This document shows, one piece after another, positions 53,658-63,900 of a DNA stretch of 64,000 bases. The DNA is taken from positions 7,154,026-7,218,025 of the forward strand of contig JAAHII010000001.1 of assembly GCA_010671905.1 (NCBI GenBank), written 5' to 3'. This DNA comes from Leptolyngbya sp. SIOISBB. Its GTDB lineage: Bacteria > Cyanobacteriota > Cyanobacteriia > Phormidesmidales > Phormidesmidaceae. How positions within the stretch are numbered: position 1 is the stretch's first letter; the number at the start of each line of letters is the position of its first letter. Position numbers and translations under genes: made by a program. The notes beneath the pieces were generated by a model. It worked only from the letters and a program-made list of their open reading frames with translations, ran no database searches and was not told where the DNA came from.

Positions 53658-54248
53658 TTAACAACGGGGCTCTGGCTCGGTCGAGAGCTGGACAGGACAG
53701 CCTGATGGGGCTGGGTGATGAGGATCAATCAGGGCGCGACGGCTAGCACTAAAGCGATCGAGTGTTTTAACGGCACTACCGCCTTCAAAGCGCAGACTAC
53801 CGCCTTCATTGCCGCCAAATTTTTCACAGACGGCCCGGTGGGCTGTGGCTAACGACAGATACGCCTTCACAAATTCTTGATGCTGCGGGTGCAGGGCAGC
53901 GGGCAGTTGCTCAAAGGTGGGCCGCAGGCGTTTCCAAATCTGCATGAGAGCGGCGTGTTCCCAAGACATCAGCCCACTGAAATTATCGGCCTGAACCTGG
54001 GGCGGCGTCATGGATTGGCGCACCGAATGTTCATATTCATGGCGATTAAAGCTGCCCGCGAGCTCCATAGACGCCCCAGAAGCGAGCAGTAATTCGGTGG
54101 CCGTTTTAAGTTCGATTTGGGCTTGGTCAAGCTGGCCGAGGGCGAGTTGGGCTTCAAATCGTCGCAGGCAAATAATCAAGCCTTGAACATTGATAAAGAA
54201 GGCCCAATGAAAGCCCCGCCAGAGCGTTTGTCCCTGAGTTACGGTCAT
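53658..54248 (-). CDS. unknown protein at the end of the NRPS operon
   Basis: I start at ATG 54248, which overlaps the previous stop as ATGA (54245-54248); the upstream extension to 54386 is Arg/His-rich and not protein-like. The about 196-residue product is helical (TLWRGFHWAFFINVQGL, ATELLLASGASMELAG, LRPTFEQLPAALHPQHQEFVKAYL in pattern) and contains no known catalytic motif. It is the last gene of the biosynthetic block and is translationally coupled to the gene before it, which suggests a joint function. A tailoring or oxygenase-like role is possible but not shown. Confidence 0.65.
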   Translation of the reverse strand: MTVTQGQTLWRGFHWAFFINVQGLIICLRRFEAQLALGQLDQAQIELKTATELLLASGASMELAGSFNRHEYEHSVRQSMTPPQVQADNFSGLMSWEHAALMQIWKRLRPTFEQLPAALHPQHQEFVKAYLSLATAHRAVCEKFGGNEGGSLRFEGGSAVKTLDRFSASRRALIDPHHPAPSGCPVQLSTEPEPRC

Positions 54249-54793
54249 GACAATTCGGTTTTGTGGGGGGCAGCGGTGGGGTCTGCGTCTGAGTGATCGG
54301 TGTCTAAACCAAACGTTCTTTGAAGTAATTCGGTGTAGCTGATGAACCCTTGCTGTTGTTGTTTGATCTGATGAGCGTCTAACCAAGGCGTTTGCATATG
54401 AATCTCAAAAAATTTCTGACAGGTCAGCAGCAGTCCTTTAACCAGACAGAGGGCAGATTGCTCAGTGTGGACATGACGAATTTGAAAATAGCGATCGTAG
54501 TCTTCGACTTCCCAGGTTTTGAGGGAGGTTTGGGTATTTTGAATACTGGCGGTTTGAGTGTCCACTTCCCCCAGTGCTATTAACGCTTGACTGATGCTAA
54601 TGAGTGCTGCTTGCGGTGAGGGCTGGGCCAGCGCTTGTAAGAGCTGCTGTAAGGCTTGGTCAAGGCGACTTCTATCAGTGGAAGACAGGTGCTGATCGAA
54701 GGGGAGATCCCACGGAATCAGGAGTTCCAAAACAGCCAGAGATTCGTTGGGGGAAGTCTCCATGGATAATTCTCTGGGGGCAGTTTGAGTCAT
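54245..54793 (-). CDS. unknown protein in the NRPS operon
   Basis: The 182-residue product is helical with many Gln and Leu (ALQQLLQALAQPSPQAAL, IKQQQQGFISYTELLQRTFG) and no domain I recognise. An internal Met at residue 11 is an alternative start. It lies between mbtH and the 53658 gene and overlaps the latter by four bases, so they are probably co-produced. Confidence 0.65.
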   Translation of the reverse strand: MTQTAPRELSMETSPNESLAVLELLIPWDLPFDQHLSSTDRSRLDQALQQLLQALAQPSPQAALISISQALIALGEVDTQTASIQNTQTSLKTWEVEDYDRYFQIRHVHTEQSALCLVKGLLLTCQKFFEIHMQTPWLDAHQIKQQQQGFISYTELLQRTFGLDTDHSDADPTAAPHKTELS

Positions 54794-54805
54794 GACTAGG
54801 GGCTC

Positions 54806-55027
54806 TCAAGCAGAACTTTCGGATGCAGCGGCGGCCATTTTTTGGCGCAGGCTGAGGGGACGCATGTCGGTCCACACGGTTTTGATGTAGTCGAGACATG
54901 CCTGTTTAGTGCCGACTGTTTGATCGGCGCGCCAGCCCCAGGGGATTTCTTTGTGTTCTGGCCAGATCGAGTAGCGTTCTTCATCGCTGATGACGACGCG
55001 ATAGATGGGCTCGGTCGGTTGGGTCAT
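54806..55027 (-). CDS. MbtH-like protein
   Basis: The 73-residue protein has the MbtH signature: [35 protein letters not shown] in pattern. MbtH proteins bind NRPS adenylation domains and raise their solubility and activity. Its presence in this operon supports a functional NRPS whose A domain needs this partner. AAAGGAAAAAA-like purines precede the start. Confidence 0.95.
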   Translation of the reverse strand: MTQPTEPIYRVVISDEERYSIWPEHKEIPWGWRADQTVGTKQACLDYIKTVWTDMRPLSLRQKMAAAASESSA

Positions 55028-55177
55028 TTTTTCCTTTGGATAGGTGTTAGGGGAAAGGGAGCGGGGGCAGCGGAGCGGGGAGCGGATAAGGGGGAGTGGG
55101 TAAGGGGGAGCACCTCAAACCTTGCACCGCAAACCTCAAATCTTGCTCAGGATAGGAATAAAGCTGAAATCTAAGCG

Positions 55178-56626
55178 CTAGACATCGTTGGCCTCCTTGA
55201 GGGCGGTTAAGGCATGGCAAAACGCAGTGTAAATAGCGTCAATGTCGTCTGGGGTATGGGCGGTGGAGAGAAAGCCGCCGCGATCGCCGCCGCGTAAATG
55301 AATGCCCTGGTTGAGCAGCTGGTAGGAGAACAGGGTGAGGGCAGCTGGCGGAATCTGACTCTGGGTGAGGGCGATCGCGAAAAACGACCCAAATTGAGTG
55401 AACTTCACTGGCATCGCGACACTATCGGTGAAGGTATTGAGACGATTGACAAGATCCGTGGTGCGCTGGTTAAGGGTGTCTTGCAGGTCTGGCCCCTGCG
55501 CTTTTAGGTGTTGCAGGGTGGCATGGGCCGCCGCTAGGGATAAGGGATGTTTGCAAAAAGTGCCCGCAAAAAAGGTGGTGGGCACCTGGGGGGCAGAGTC
55601 GTCGCCAAACTGCCAGGGACCGCCGTCGATATGATCCATAAAGTGGGCCTGACCGGCAATGATCGAGAGGGGCAAGCCACCCCCGGCAATTTTGCTGTAG
55701 GTGGCGAGGTCAGCCTGAAGGCCAAAGTGGGCTTGGGCGCCGCCCGGATGGACGCGAAAGCCGGTAACCATTTCGTCAAAAATCAAAGCGATGCCGGTGG
55801 CTTGGGTGAGGTCGCGTAATGCCTGCAGAAACTCTCGGGGCTGGAGTTCGGGGCAGCGGCTTTGAACGGGTTCAACGAGGACAGCGGCGAGTTGACGACG
55901 ATGGGCCTTAATCACATCAAGGGATTTGGGATTGCCGTATTCCAGAACGAGCACATCTTTCGCGGCGGCTGGGGGAATGCCCGGTGCGGCGGGTACGGCG
56001 CGGGTGCCGAGAAATTTTTGCAAGAGTCCGGCCAGGGGGGATAGTCCCGGCTTTTGTTGGAGCGATCGCACTGTCTTTTTCCGGGCGTATTCGCTCAGGG
56101 GAGCCCGCATCAGGGCCGCATCGAAGTGACCGTGATAGCTATTGGTAAAAACGGCAATTTTGCGACGGCGGGTTGCCGTACGGGCAATTCGCACGGCGGT
56201 CATGACGGCTTCGGTGCCGGTATTGCTAAAAGTGACCCGCTCCATGCCGGTGAGGTCGCTAACCAACTGGGCCACCTCACCCACCATCGCGGACTGCGGG
56301 CCGATCGCCATGCCTTGCTCCAGTTGAGCTGCAATGGCGGCTTTGATAAAGGGTGGATTATGGCCGCATAGGTTGGTGCCCAGACCCATCAGGATGTCGA
56401 TATATTCGTTGCCGTCTATATCCCACAGACGGGAGCCCTGCGATCGCACCGCCACAATCGGATAGCACATCTCTTTAATTGCAGGCGCAAAGGCGTAACC
56501 GATGGCGGTTTTGTCGGCCAGCACCGCCCGATTTGCTGCCGCCAGTGCTTTGGAACGGCGAGTTCGGTCGGTGTAGGTGTCGATCAGCGATTGCAAGTGG
56601 GTCGGTGGGGGTTGGGTGAGGGTCAT
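55178..56626 (-). CDS. class-III PLP aminotransferase (glutamate-1-semialdehyde aminomutase-like)
   Basis: I start at ATG 56626 (MTLTQPPPTHLQSLI); the upstream extension to 56761 runs over an intergenic repeat. The roughly 482-residue protein has the class-III aminotransferase order: GNEYIDILMGLGTNLCGHNPP, the phosphate-binding SNTGTEAVMTAVR, FTNSYHGHFD, FDEMVTGFRVHPGGAQAHFG (PLP Asp) and the Schiff-base Lys in ATYSKIAGGGLPLS. Family members act on aldehydes or on PCP-bound intermediates in NRPS/PKS lines. Next to a reductive-release module it could aminate a released aldehyde. It contains a Gly-rich region typical of NRPS-linked aminotransferases. Confidence 0.88.
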   Translation of the reverse strand: MTLTQPPPTHLQSLIDTYTDRTRRSKALAAANRAVLADKTAIGYAFAPAIKEMCYPIVAVRSQGSRLWDIDGNEYIDILMGLGTNLCGHNPPFIKAAIAAQLEQGMAIGPQSAMVGEVAQLVSDLTGMERVTFSNTGTEAVMTAVRIARTATRRRKIAVFTNSYHGHFDAALMRAPLSEYARKKTVRSLQQKPGLSPLAGLLQKFLGTRAVPAAPGIPPAAAKDVLVLEYGNPKSLDVIKAHRRQLAAVLVEPVQSRCPELQPREFLQALRDLTQATGIALIFDEMVTGFRVHPGGAQAHFGLQADLATYSKIAGGGLPLSIIAGQAHFMDHIDGGPWQFGDDSAPQVPTTFFAGTFCKHPLSLAAAHATLQHLKAQGPDLQDTLNQRTTDLVNRLNTFTDSVAMPVKFTQFGSFFAIALTQSQIPPAALTLFSYQLLNQGIHLRGGDRGGFLSTAHTPDDIDAIYTAFCHALTALKEANDV

Positions 56627-56699
56627 GGGGTGGCGGGGGGATGGGGTATCAAGGGTAGGGGCGCACGGCCGTGCGCCCCTACTGGGCATTGCATGCGTT

Positions 56700-57569
56700 C
56701 TAGGATTTACGGCAGATGAAATGGGCGGAATGGTTAGCGTCAAGCGTGGGATTGCCGTCAATGGTTTGTCGGGTGATGTCGATGAAGCCAGCCGTTTCTA
56801 GGGCCGTGTGGATGTCGGTTAGAGAATGACCTTTGACCCGGTAGGTAAGGCGCGATCGCGTCCAGGTGGGTTCGATCTTTTCAAAACGAGACAGGAGACG
56901 CAGGCGCAAGCCAGTCAGGCGGCGCAGGCTGAGCAGCCTATACAAAGCCTGCTTCAGGAGTTGCGTCCAACGGGCGAGTGGAGAAGTCAGGGACTGAGCC
57001 TGAAAGATTTCGACGTGAAAGGCCCCTTCTGCAGTAGCGGGGTCGTATTCGGGCGTGAGCCGCCAAGCATAGTGAGAGATGATTTCGCCTTCGACGATGC
57101 GATTGCGCCACCATTTCTGCATTTGAGCCGGATGGTTGAGGTCAAAGACAAACCGCCCCCCCGGTCGCAGCGAGCGGTAAACATTGCCAAAGACCTGAGT
57201 CAGATCGGCCAGCGTCATGATGTGGTTGAGGGAAGCACTCGTCGAGAACACCCCATCGAACTGCTCGGACAGCTGAAAATATCGCGCATCCTCTAGCAAA
57301 TAAGTGGCCTGGGGCGCATTTTGACGCGCATAGGTAAGCATTGCTGCCGAGCCATCTAGCCCAGTGACCTCATAGCCCGCTGCCATTAACGGCTGTATGA
57401 GTTGCCCGGTGCCACAGCACAGATCCAAAATTGCCGCGTTTGAGGATAAGTCTGGCAGCAAAACCTGCCGCAGAAATTTGAGCTGCGCTCGACTGTAATC
57501 TGGCCCCATGGTTTCGTTATAGAGCCAAGCCCAGGTGTCGTAGTCGGTATAGCGGGGGGTGGTGGTCAT
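56700..57569 (-). CDS. class I SAM-dependent methyltransferase
   Basis: The 289-residue protein has SAM motif I ILDLCCGTGQLIQPL (about residue 47), motif II VTGLDGSAAMLTYA, motif III LEDARYFQLSEQFD, and motif post-I-like SLRPGGRFVFDLNHP. The N-terminal TDYDTWAWLYNETMG resembles small-molecule methyltransferases. It lies in the NRPS operon between the aminotransferase and the megasynthase genes, so methylation of the product (O- or N-) is the likely role. Its start is close to the STRR-like spacer at 57590. Confidence 0.85.
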   Translation of the reverse strand: MTTTPRYTDYDTWAWLYNETMGPDYSRAQLKFLRQVLLPDLSSNAAILDLCCGTGQLIQPLMAAGYEVTGLDGSAAMLTYARQNAPQATYLLEDARYFQLSEQFDGVFSTSASLNHIMTLADLTQVFGNVYRSLRPGGRFVFDLNHPAQMQKWWRNRIVEGEIISHYAWRLTPEYDPATAEGAFHVEIFQAQSLTSPLARWTQLLKQALYRLLSLRRLTGLRLRLLSRFEKIEPTWTRSRLTYRVKGHSLTDIHTALETAGFIDITRQTIDGNPTLDANHSAHFICRKS

Positions 57570-57589
57570 GGTGGTTATTGGTTCTTAGT

Positions 57590-57694
57590 TATTGGTTCTT
57601 AGTTATTGGTATTGGGTTCTCGGTTCTGGGTTCTGGGTTCTTCCTGTCCCCTATTCCCTGTTCCCTAATCTCTTCTGCCTTTTGCCTTTTGTCT
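57590..57694. repeat. spacer repeat before the methyltransferase
   Basis: Repeats of TTGGTTCTTAGTTA, then GGGTTCT, then a CCCTATTCCCTGTTCCCTA segment and CTTCTGCCTTTTGCC. These are the same kinds of units that occur in frame inside the two megasynthase genes. Confidence 0.7.
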
Positions 57695-60600
57695 TTACTT
57701 AAAGAGAACCGGCGGAGACGGGGAGCTGGGCGCCTTGGCTACTTCTAGAGCGTTTAGATAAACGGTAAATAGGGTTTCATCCAACGGTGGGCAACTGAAG
57801 GGTGCATCGGCTAGACCACCCTGGGTGTTGTGGCAAGCGAACGGTACTTCTGCTGGGCTATGAGCTGCTCCTGTATCGGTCTCGCTGCGAGAGGAGAAGA
57901 GAGAAACGAGGGGATACAGGGGATGGTCTTTGGTGCCTTGGGCGATCGCCATGAGCTGTCCGTACCATTCGCCATAGGGCACCCGCGTAATGGCATACCC
58001 GCTGCGCGGCAGGCGGCGAATAACCCGTCTGATGAGGCTGGTTGGGGGTGAATGAGATGAAAGACTTGGCCCTGGGATTGGGGAGCCTGGGAGAGGTAGA
58101 CGATCGCGCGGCTAACATAATCCACCGGCAAAATATCGAGCGGTAGTTCTCCCTGCGGTGCGGTGCCCAGTTGGATGTAGCCCTGCATCAGTCGATAGAG
58201 AAAGTCATTGGCGTTGAAGGCACCGGTTTGACTATGGCCGGAGATTGGGCCGGGCCGGTAAATGGTAACGGGCAGGCCGCGATCGCGGGCCTGGGCTACG
58301 AGCTGTTCCGCCACCCACTTGGTGCGGTTGTAGCCCCCGACAGGCACCGGATAGCGATCCAGCGGGTCACCTTCCAGCATCTTGGCTTGCCCCGCTGGCG
58401 GTACTGGCGGCAGCACGCTCAGAGTCGAGGTGAAATGGAGCGATTTGGGGTGATGCTGACAGGCCAGACGAATGACCTCTCGCGTCCCCACCACGTTTGT
58501 TTCGCGCAGCAGCGAGTAGGGCGAGACATGATGCACCCCAGCGCCATTGTGATAAATCGCCTCAACGCTTGCCGCCAATGCCTGAAAATCCGGGTTAGTC
58601 AGGCCCAAGTTAGGCTGGGCTAAATCTCCCGGCTGAACGGTAATGCGCGGTCTGAAGTCTTCTCGCCAGATACCGTAGTTTCGGAGAGTCGTCTGTAATC
58701 GCTCCCATCCAGCGGCTTCCGACTCGGCTCGAACCAGGCAGATGATCTCAGCCTGGGCTTGCAGCAGCAGGGCTTCCAGTAGAAATGTCCCTAAGAATCC
58801 CGTCGCTCCGGTTAGCAGAATACGTGAGGGTAGCTCGTTGTTCAGAGTCCCTGCTGGACGAATGTGCTCTGGCAGTGTTCGATCTTGCTCCCACTCTTCG
58901 GAGGTGTCTGTGGCAACGACTTCTCCTTGCAGCACAGCGATAATGTCGGGCTTATGCTGCTTGAGCTGTTGCTTGAGTTCTGGCGTCAGCGCGCCTTTGG
59001 GGGCATTGCAGCGTAGGGTGTCGCCATCGAGCCAAAGGCGAATGTCGCGAGCGGCCAGAGTTTGGAGGAGAGAATGGAGTGGTGGGGGAGTGGGGGAGTG
59101 GGGGAGTGGGGGGGATGAGTGTTGAGTTTTAAGGTTTGAGTTTTGAATGACATCGAACTGAGAACTCAAAACTGAGAATTCAACACTCTCTGCTTCTGCC
59201 TGTTCCCCATTCCCTGTTCCCCATTCCCTGTTCCCTATTCCCTGTTCCCTATTCCCTGTTGCCTGTTCCCTATTCCCTATCGCGACCGGAATCCGGCGTT
59301 GCCCCCATCCAACCAGTACTTTTGGCATCAACTCAATTTCTTGACGACCAAGGAGGCGATCGCTTTCCATCCCTTGCTGCCGACAGTAAGCCACTAATCG
59401 ATTGGATTCTTGGATGGGGGCAGAGTCATCGGTGTAGCTGATCGACGTAATGAAGGTGAGCCAGGGTTCTTGACCCATGGCGTAGACGTAAACCTGCTGG
59501 GGTTGCAGTTGGTGGACTAGGGCGATCGCCCGGTCGGCATTGGAGCCATCGAGGCGGCGGCTTTGGGCCAGGTGGCGGGGCACGGGTTGGGGCAGCAGGG
59601 GACCATAGGCCCAGGTGTAGGGAGCACCGTCGCATTCCATGCCAATAAACAGCACGTCGAGGGGACCAAACAGGTGATGAATATGCTGGTAAAGCTGTGG
59701 ATCAAGGTTATTAGAGTCGGCAGCGCAGAGAATCGTACGGCCCCGTAGCTGAATCCAGTAGGCGGTTTTAGTGGCGATGTTGAGGTCACCGTGTTCACCC
59801 AACACGGGCAGACTAATGATTTCGCCTTCAGGCAGGGGAATGGTGTCGAGTTCGTCTAGGGTCTGCACCTGATCGAAGCCAATCTGCTGCAGTGCGAGTT
59901 TAAGCGAAGGGTCAATTAGGGAGCCCTTTTGACCCTGAGGTATGACTAGATGTCGAATCTTATGCCGGAGTTGCAGCAGGGTTTCCAGCATGACGTGATC
60001 CTGATGGTTGTGGGTGATCAGGGCGTAGTCGATGGTGTCTGGCAGATCAGCATAGCTGTAGCGAGTCATGCCGTGGGGCTGGTCATAGCTCACCAGAGGG
60101 TCCACCAGGATAGCCACGTCGGCGGTTTCGATCAGGACACAGGCATGGCCAAAGTAGCGAATGCGAACGCCTTCTCCGCCGTAGGGCCGACGGGAGGCCG
60201 ACGGGGTGGGGGTAAACAGGTCGGCGAAGCGCTCGGTTTGAGCGTCATCCAGTTGCAGCGCTGCGGCCACGTGCTGCACCGATTGGGGAGTATGGCGCAT
60301 GGCAAAGAGCTGATCCCAAGCGCGATCGCAGAACGGCAAAGAGACCTGCAAGCTTCTGGCCTCTGGCAAGCGCGGGGTGCTGAGCACAAACGCTCGGTCA
60401 TCGCTATTGATCAATCGTAGGGCGATGCTCTGGCGGCTGGGGTCATAGTAGTCACTGCGATAAAGTAACCCTTCGATCAGCCGCATTGAGGGATGGTGCT
60501 GGGCATCGTACACCAGTTCTACAAAACCTCGCAGCGCGGCGGGAATTTGTGAATACAGCGGTTCCAGAGAAGCACCCGTGGGATGATTGGCCAACAACGT

Positions 60601-60915
60601 TTCCAGGGTGGCGATCGCCTCACTCAGCGCTAGCAATTTCTGTCGCTCTGTGCGAGTCGTTTCCAGTAGCACCTGAATTTCCGACACTCGACTCGCATCA
60701 TGGTGGATAAAGGGGCCGCCTCGCATGGCCGGGTCTTGCAGCGCTGAGGCATGCACCTGAGGCGCAGCAATAAACGACTCCATGACGGGAATTTGGGAAT
60801 GGGTCAGGTAACGGGCCGCAGTCGCCGGGGGAATCAGGTAGCTCCAGGCGTACCACTGACTGATCAGCGGTTCCACCACCACTTGGGGTTTGAGATAACC
60901 TTGAAAGTCCTTCAC
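57695..60915 (-). CDS. CmlA-like diiron beta-hydroxylase - TubC docking - thioester reductase fusion (3'-frameshifted)
   Basis: Residues 1 to about 530 match the two-part CmlA-type beta-hydroxylase: an N-terminal alpha/beta domain and a metallo-beta-lactamase fold with putative diiron ligands His302, His304, Asp306 and His307 (THNHQDH), Glu374 (GEHGD) and Asp400 (AADSNN). These fall exactly three positions below the CmlA ligands as I recall them (305, 307, 309, 310, 377, 403). Then a repeat-derived linker (about 544-608), a TubC-type docking domain (about 610-665), and a terminal reductase domain with NAD(P)H motif GATGFLGTFLLE, YNRTKW and GHSQTGAFN. The reading frame ends wrongly after MPLRGCP; a one-base change in CCC at 57998-58000 restores GYAITRVPYGEWYGQL to a stop at 57695. 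GTG start, overlapping the NRPS stop by four bases. Confidence 0.85.
59090..59283. repeat. STRR-like repeat inside the beta-hydroxylase/reductase gene
   Basis: From right to left: repeats of CCCTATTCCCTGTT, a block AACTGAGAATTCAA, a TTTTGAGTT/TTAAGGTTTG block, then GGGGGAGTGG repeats. All are in frame and form the linker between the diiron domain and the docking domain. The same order is found at 61370-61560. Confidence 0.8.
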
Positions 60916-63900
60916 AGGGCAAATTCCTCCCGGTCGGCAGCGTCGTCTACGGGGCGCGTCTGGAGTTGCGCCAGCAGTTGTTTTTGCTCCAGTCGCTGAG
61001 CGAGTCCGGCCACGGTGGTCGCTTCAAACAGGTCAATCACCGTCACTTCCACAGCGAAGCGGTTCAACAGTTGCGCCACTAACTGGGTCGCCAGGAGAGA
61101 ATGTCCCCCCAGCTCAAAAAAGTCATCATGAATGCCCACCCGTTCAACGCTCAAAACCTGAGCAAAAATCTCCGCCAGCGCTGTTTCCACTTCATTGCGA
61201 GGGGCCACATAGGTCGTTTCCGGAGATTCCAGGGCGGGGGCCGGGAGCGATCGCACATCCACCTTGCCGTTGGGCGTCAGCGGCAGCGCGTCTAGCGGCA
61301 CGAAGGTCGAGGGGACGAGGTAATGGGGGAGTCGTTCGGAGAGGAACTGGCGGAGAGAGGGCGTGGGAGCTTGGGAGAGTGGGGGCTTGGGGGGATGGGG
61401 GGATGAGTTTTGAGTTTTGAGTTTTGAGTTTTGAAGGGTATCGAACTGAGAATTCAAAACTGAGAATTCAAAACTCTCTGCTTCTGCCTGTTCCCTGTTC
61501 CCTAGTCCCTGTTCCCTATTCCCTATCCCCTTCTGCCTTCCACCTTCTGCCTTTACTACATACGCCACCAAGCGCTTATCGCCTGGCAGGTCTTCTCGCA
61601 CGATGACGACGCTGGCTTTGACATCAGGATGCTGGTTGAGCTGGTTTTCGATTTCGGCAGGCTCAACGCGGAAACCCCGAATTTTGGCCTGGTCGTCAAT
61701 GCGCCCCAACAGCTTGATGCGGCCATCGGGCAGGTGGCAGGCGAGGTCGCCGGTTTTGTACAAAATTTGCCCGGTAGGGGCGTAGGGCTCTACGCCCTGT
61801 GCAAGATCTGGATGATGCGACCAAGATGCGGCCTTGGGCATACCGCCGTATGCCTCTACCGTAAACGGATTCGGCACAAATCGTTCAGCGGTCAAAGCGG
61901 GTCGATTACGGTAGCCCCGGGCGAGACCCACGCCACCGATGTGGAGTTCACCGATCGCGCCCACAGGCAAAAGCTGCAGCTGGTCGTCGAGCACGTAGAG
62001 CTGTTTGTTGGCGCTAGGTCGGAGGGTGGGGTGGACGGGGTCGCCGTTGCCGCAGGGCACCATGCTAGCGTTCACGGTGGTTTCAGTCGGGCCATAGGCG
62101 TTGATAAAGCGCCGTCCCTGGCTCCAGGTGTTGATCAGCTCTGGCGACGGGGCTTCACCGCCAACAAGCACCATGCGCAGGTCAGGAAAATCGCCATAGG
62201 GGACGCTGACTAGCGCGGAGGGTGTGATGGTGATGTGGGTGACGCGATGGCGACGCAGCAGATCAGCCAGGTCCGGACCGGGCAGCAGGGTCTCGTTGGG
62301 GGCCAGCAGGAGGCGGGCTCCGGTGGCCAGAGCCATGACAATTTCGGGGATGCAAGCGTCGAAGCTAAAGGAGAAAAACTGCAGCACGCAGTCGCCCGAT
62401 CGCACGTCGCAAACGCGAATTTTGTCTTCGGTCAGATTGGTCAGCCCACCGTGGGAAACCAAGACGCCTTTGGGGGTGCCAGTGGAGCCGGAGGTGTAGA
62501 TCAGGTAGGCGAGGGCGTTGGGAGAGTAGGGAAGTAGGGGGGTGGGAGAGTGGGTGGGTTGAGCAGTGATGTCGGCGCGATCGCGTGTCAAATCCACCAT
62601 CTGCACCGTAGGGTGGGCACTGCCCACGACAGCCTGACTCGTTGCCAGCAAAGCACTCGTGGTAATCAGTACCGCTGCTTGAGAGTCTGCCAGCATAAAG
62701 GACAGCCGCTCAGGTGGATAAGTAGGATCAAGGGGCAAATAAGCGCCCCCGGCTTTCAGCACAGCCAGCAACGCCACGATCATGTCGGGCGATCGCGCTA
62801 GGCAAATCCCAACAATCATTTCGGGGCCGACGCCAAGGGCTTGCAGATGGTGGGCGAGTTGGTTGCTGCGGTGATTGAGTTCAGCGTAGGTGAGCTGTTG
62901 CGGTTCGAGGTCGTCGAAGACTACCGCGATCGCGTCGGGGGTGCGAGCGGCCTGAGCCTCAAACAGGTGATGGAAGCCGCGATCGTGGGCGTACGGCATT
63001 TGGGTATTGTTCCACTCAACCAGCTGCTGGTGCTGCTCGGCGGTAGTTAGTAAGGGCAGTTCGGCGATGGACTGATGGGGCGTGGCGGCGATCCCAGCCA
63101 GCAGGGTTTGAAAATGAGCCACCATTCGGCGGATGGTCTCAGGCTCAAACAAATCGCGATTGTACTCAAAGCCACCAACGATGCCGTCTGGGGTTTCGTA
63201 AAGATCGACGCTGAGATCGAGCTTAGCGGTGGAATACGCTTGAGGCAGCGGTTTTAAGGTCAGCCCCGGCAGCGAAATCGCCGACTGGGGAGCATTCTCC
63301 AGACGAAACTTGACCTGAAACAGGGGGTTATAGCTCAGATCGCGCTCGGGCTGTAGAACTTCCACCAGCTTCTCGAAAGGCAAATCTTGATGTTCATAGG
63401 CTTGGTAAGTGGTGACCTTGAGCTGTTCCAGCACATCGAGAAAGGTTGCTTCGGGGATGAGGCGAGATCGCAGCACCAGAGTGTTCACAAAGAAGCCGAT
63501 TAGCCCTTCGACCTCAGCGCGGTTGCGATTAGCGATGGGCGTGCCCACGAGCAAATCTCGCTGTCCGGTATAGCGAAATAGCAACACCTTGAAGGCCGCC
63601 AGTAGGGCTACAAACAGCGTGGTGGATTGTTGCTGCGCCAGAGCTTTCAAGCGATCGCTCAGGTCTGCTGATAGCGCAAAATTTTCCACCGCGCCGCGAA
63701 AGGTCTGTACTCGCGCCCGAGGGAAATCCGTCGGCAGTTGCAGCACCGGCAGGTTGCCAGAGAGCTGCTCTCGCCAGTAGCTCAGCTGTCGTTCCAGCAC
63801 CTCGCCCTGCAGCCACTGGCGCTGCCACACCGCAAAATCTCCGTACTGAATGGGCAAGGTGGGCAGGGCCGGATCAGCCCCAGTCAGATGGGCGCGATAG

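Noticed and set aside
56640-56700. Extended start of the class-III aminotransferase at 56761
   Set aside because: The extra residues translate a GTAGGGGCGCACGGCCGTGC-type intergenic repeat, also present near 23683; the internal ATG at 56626 fits the family.
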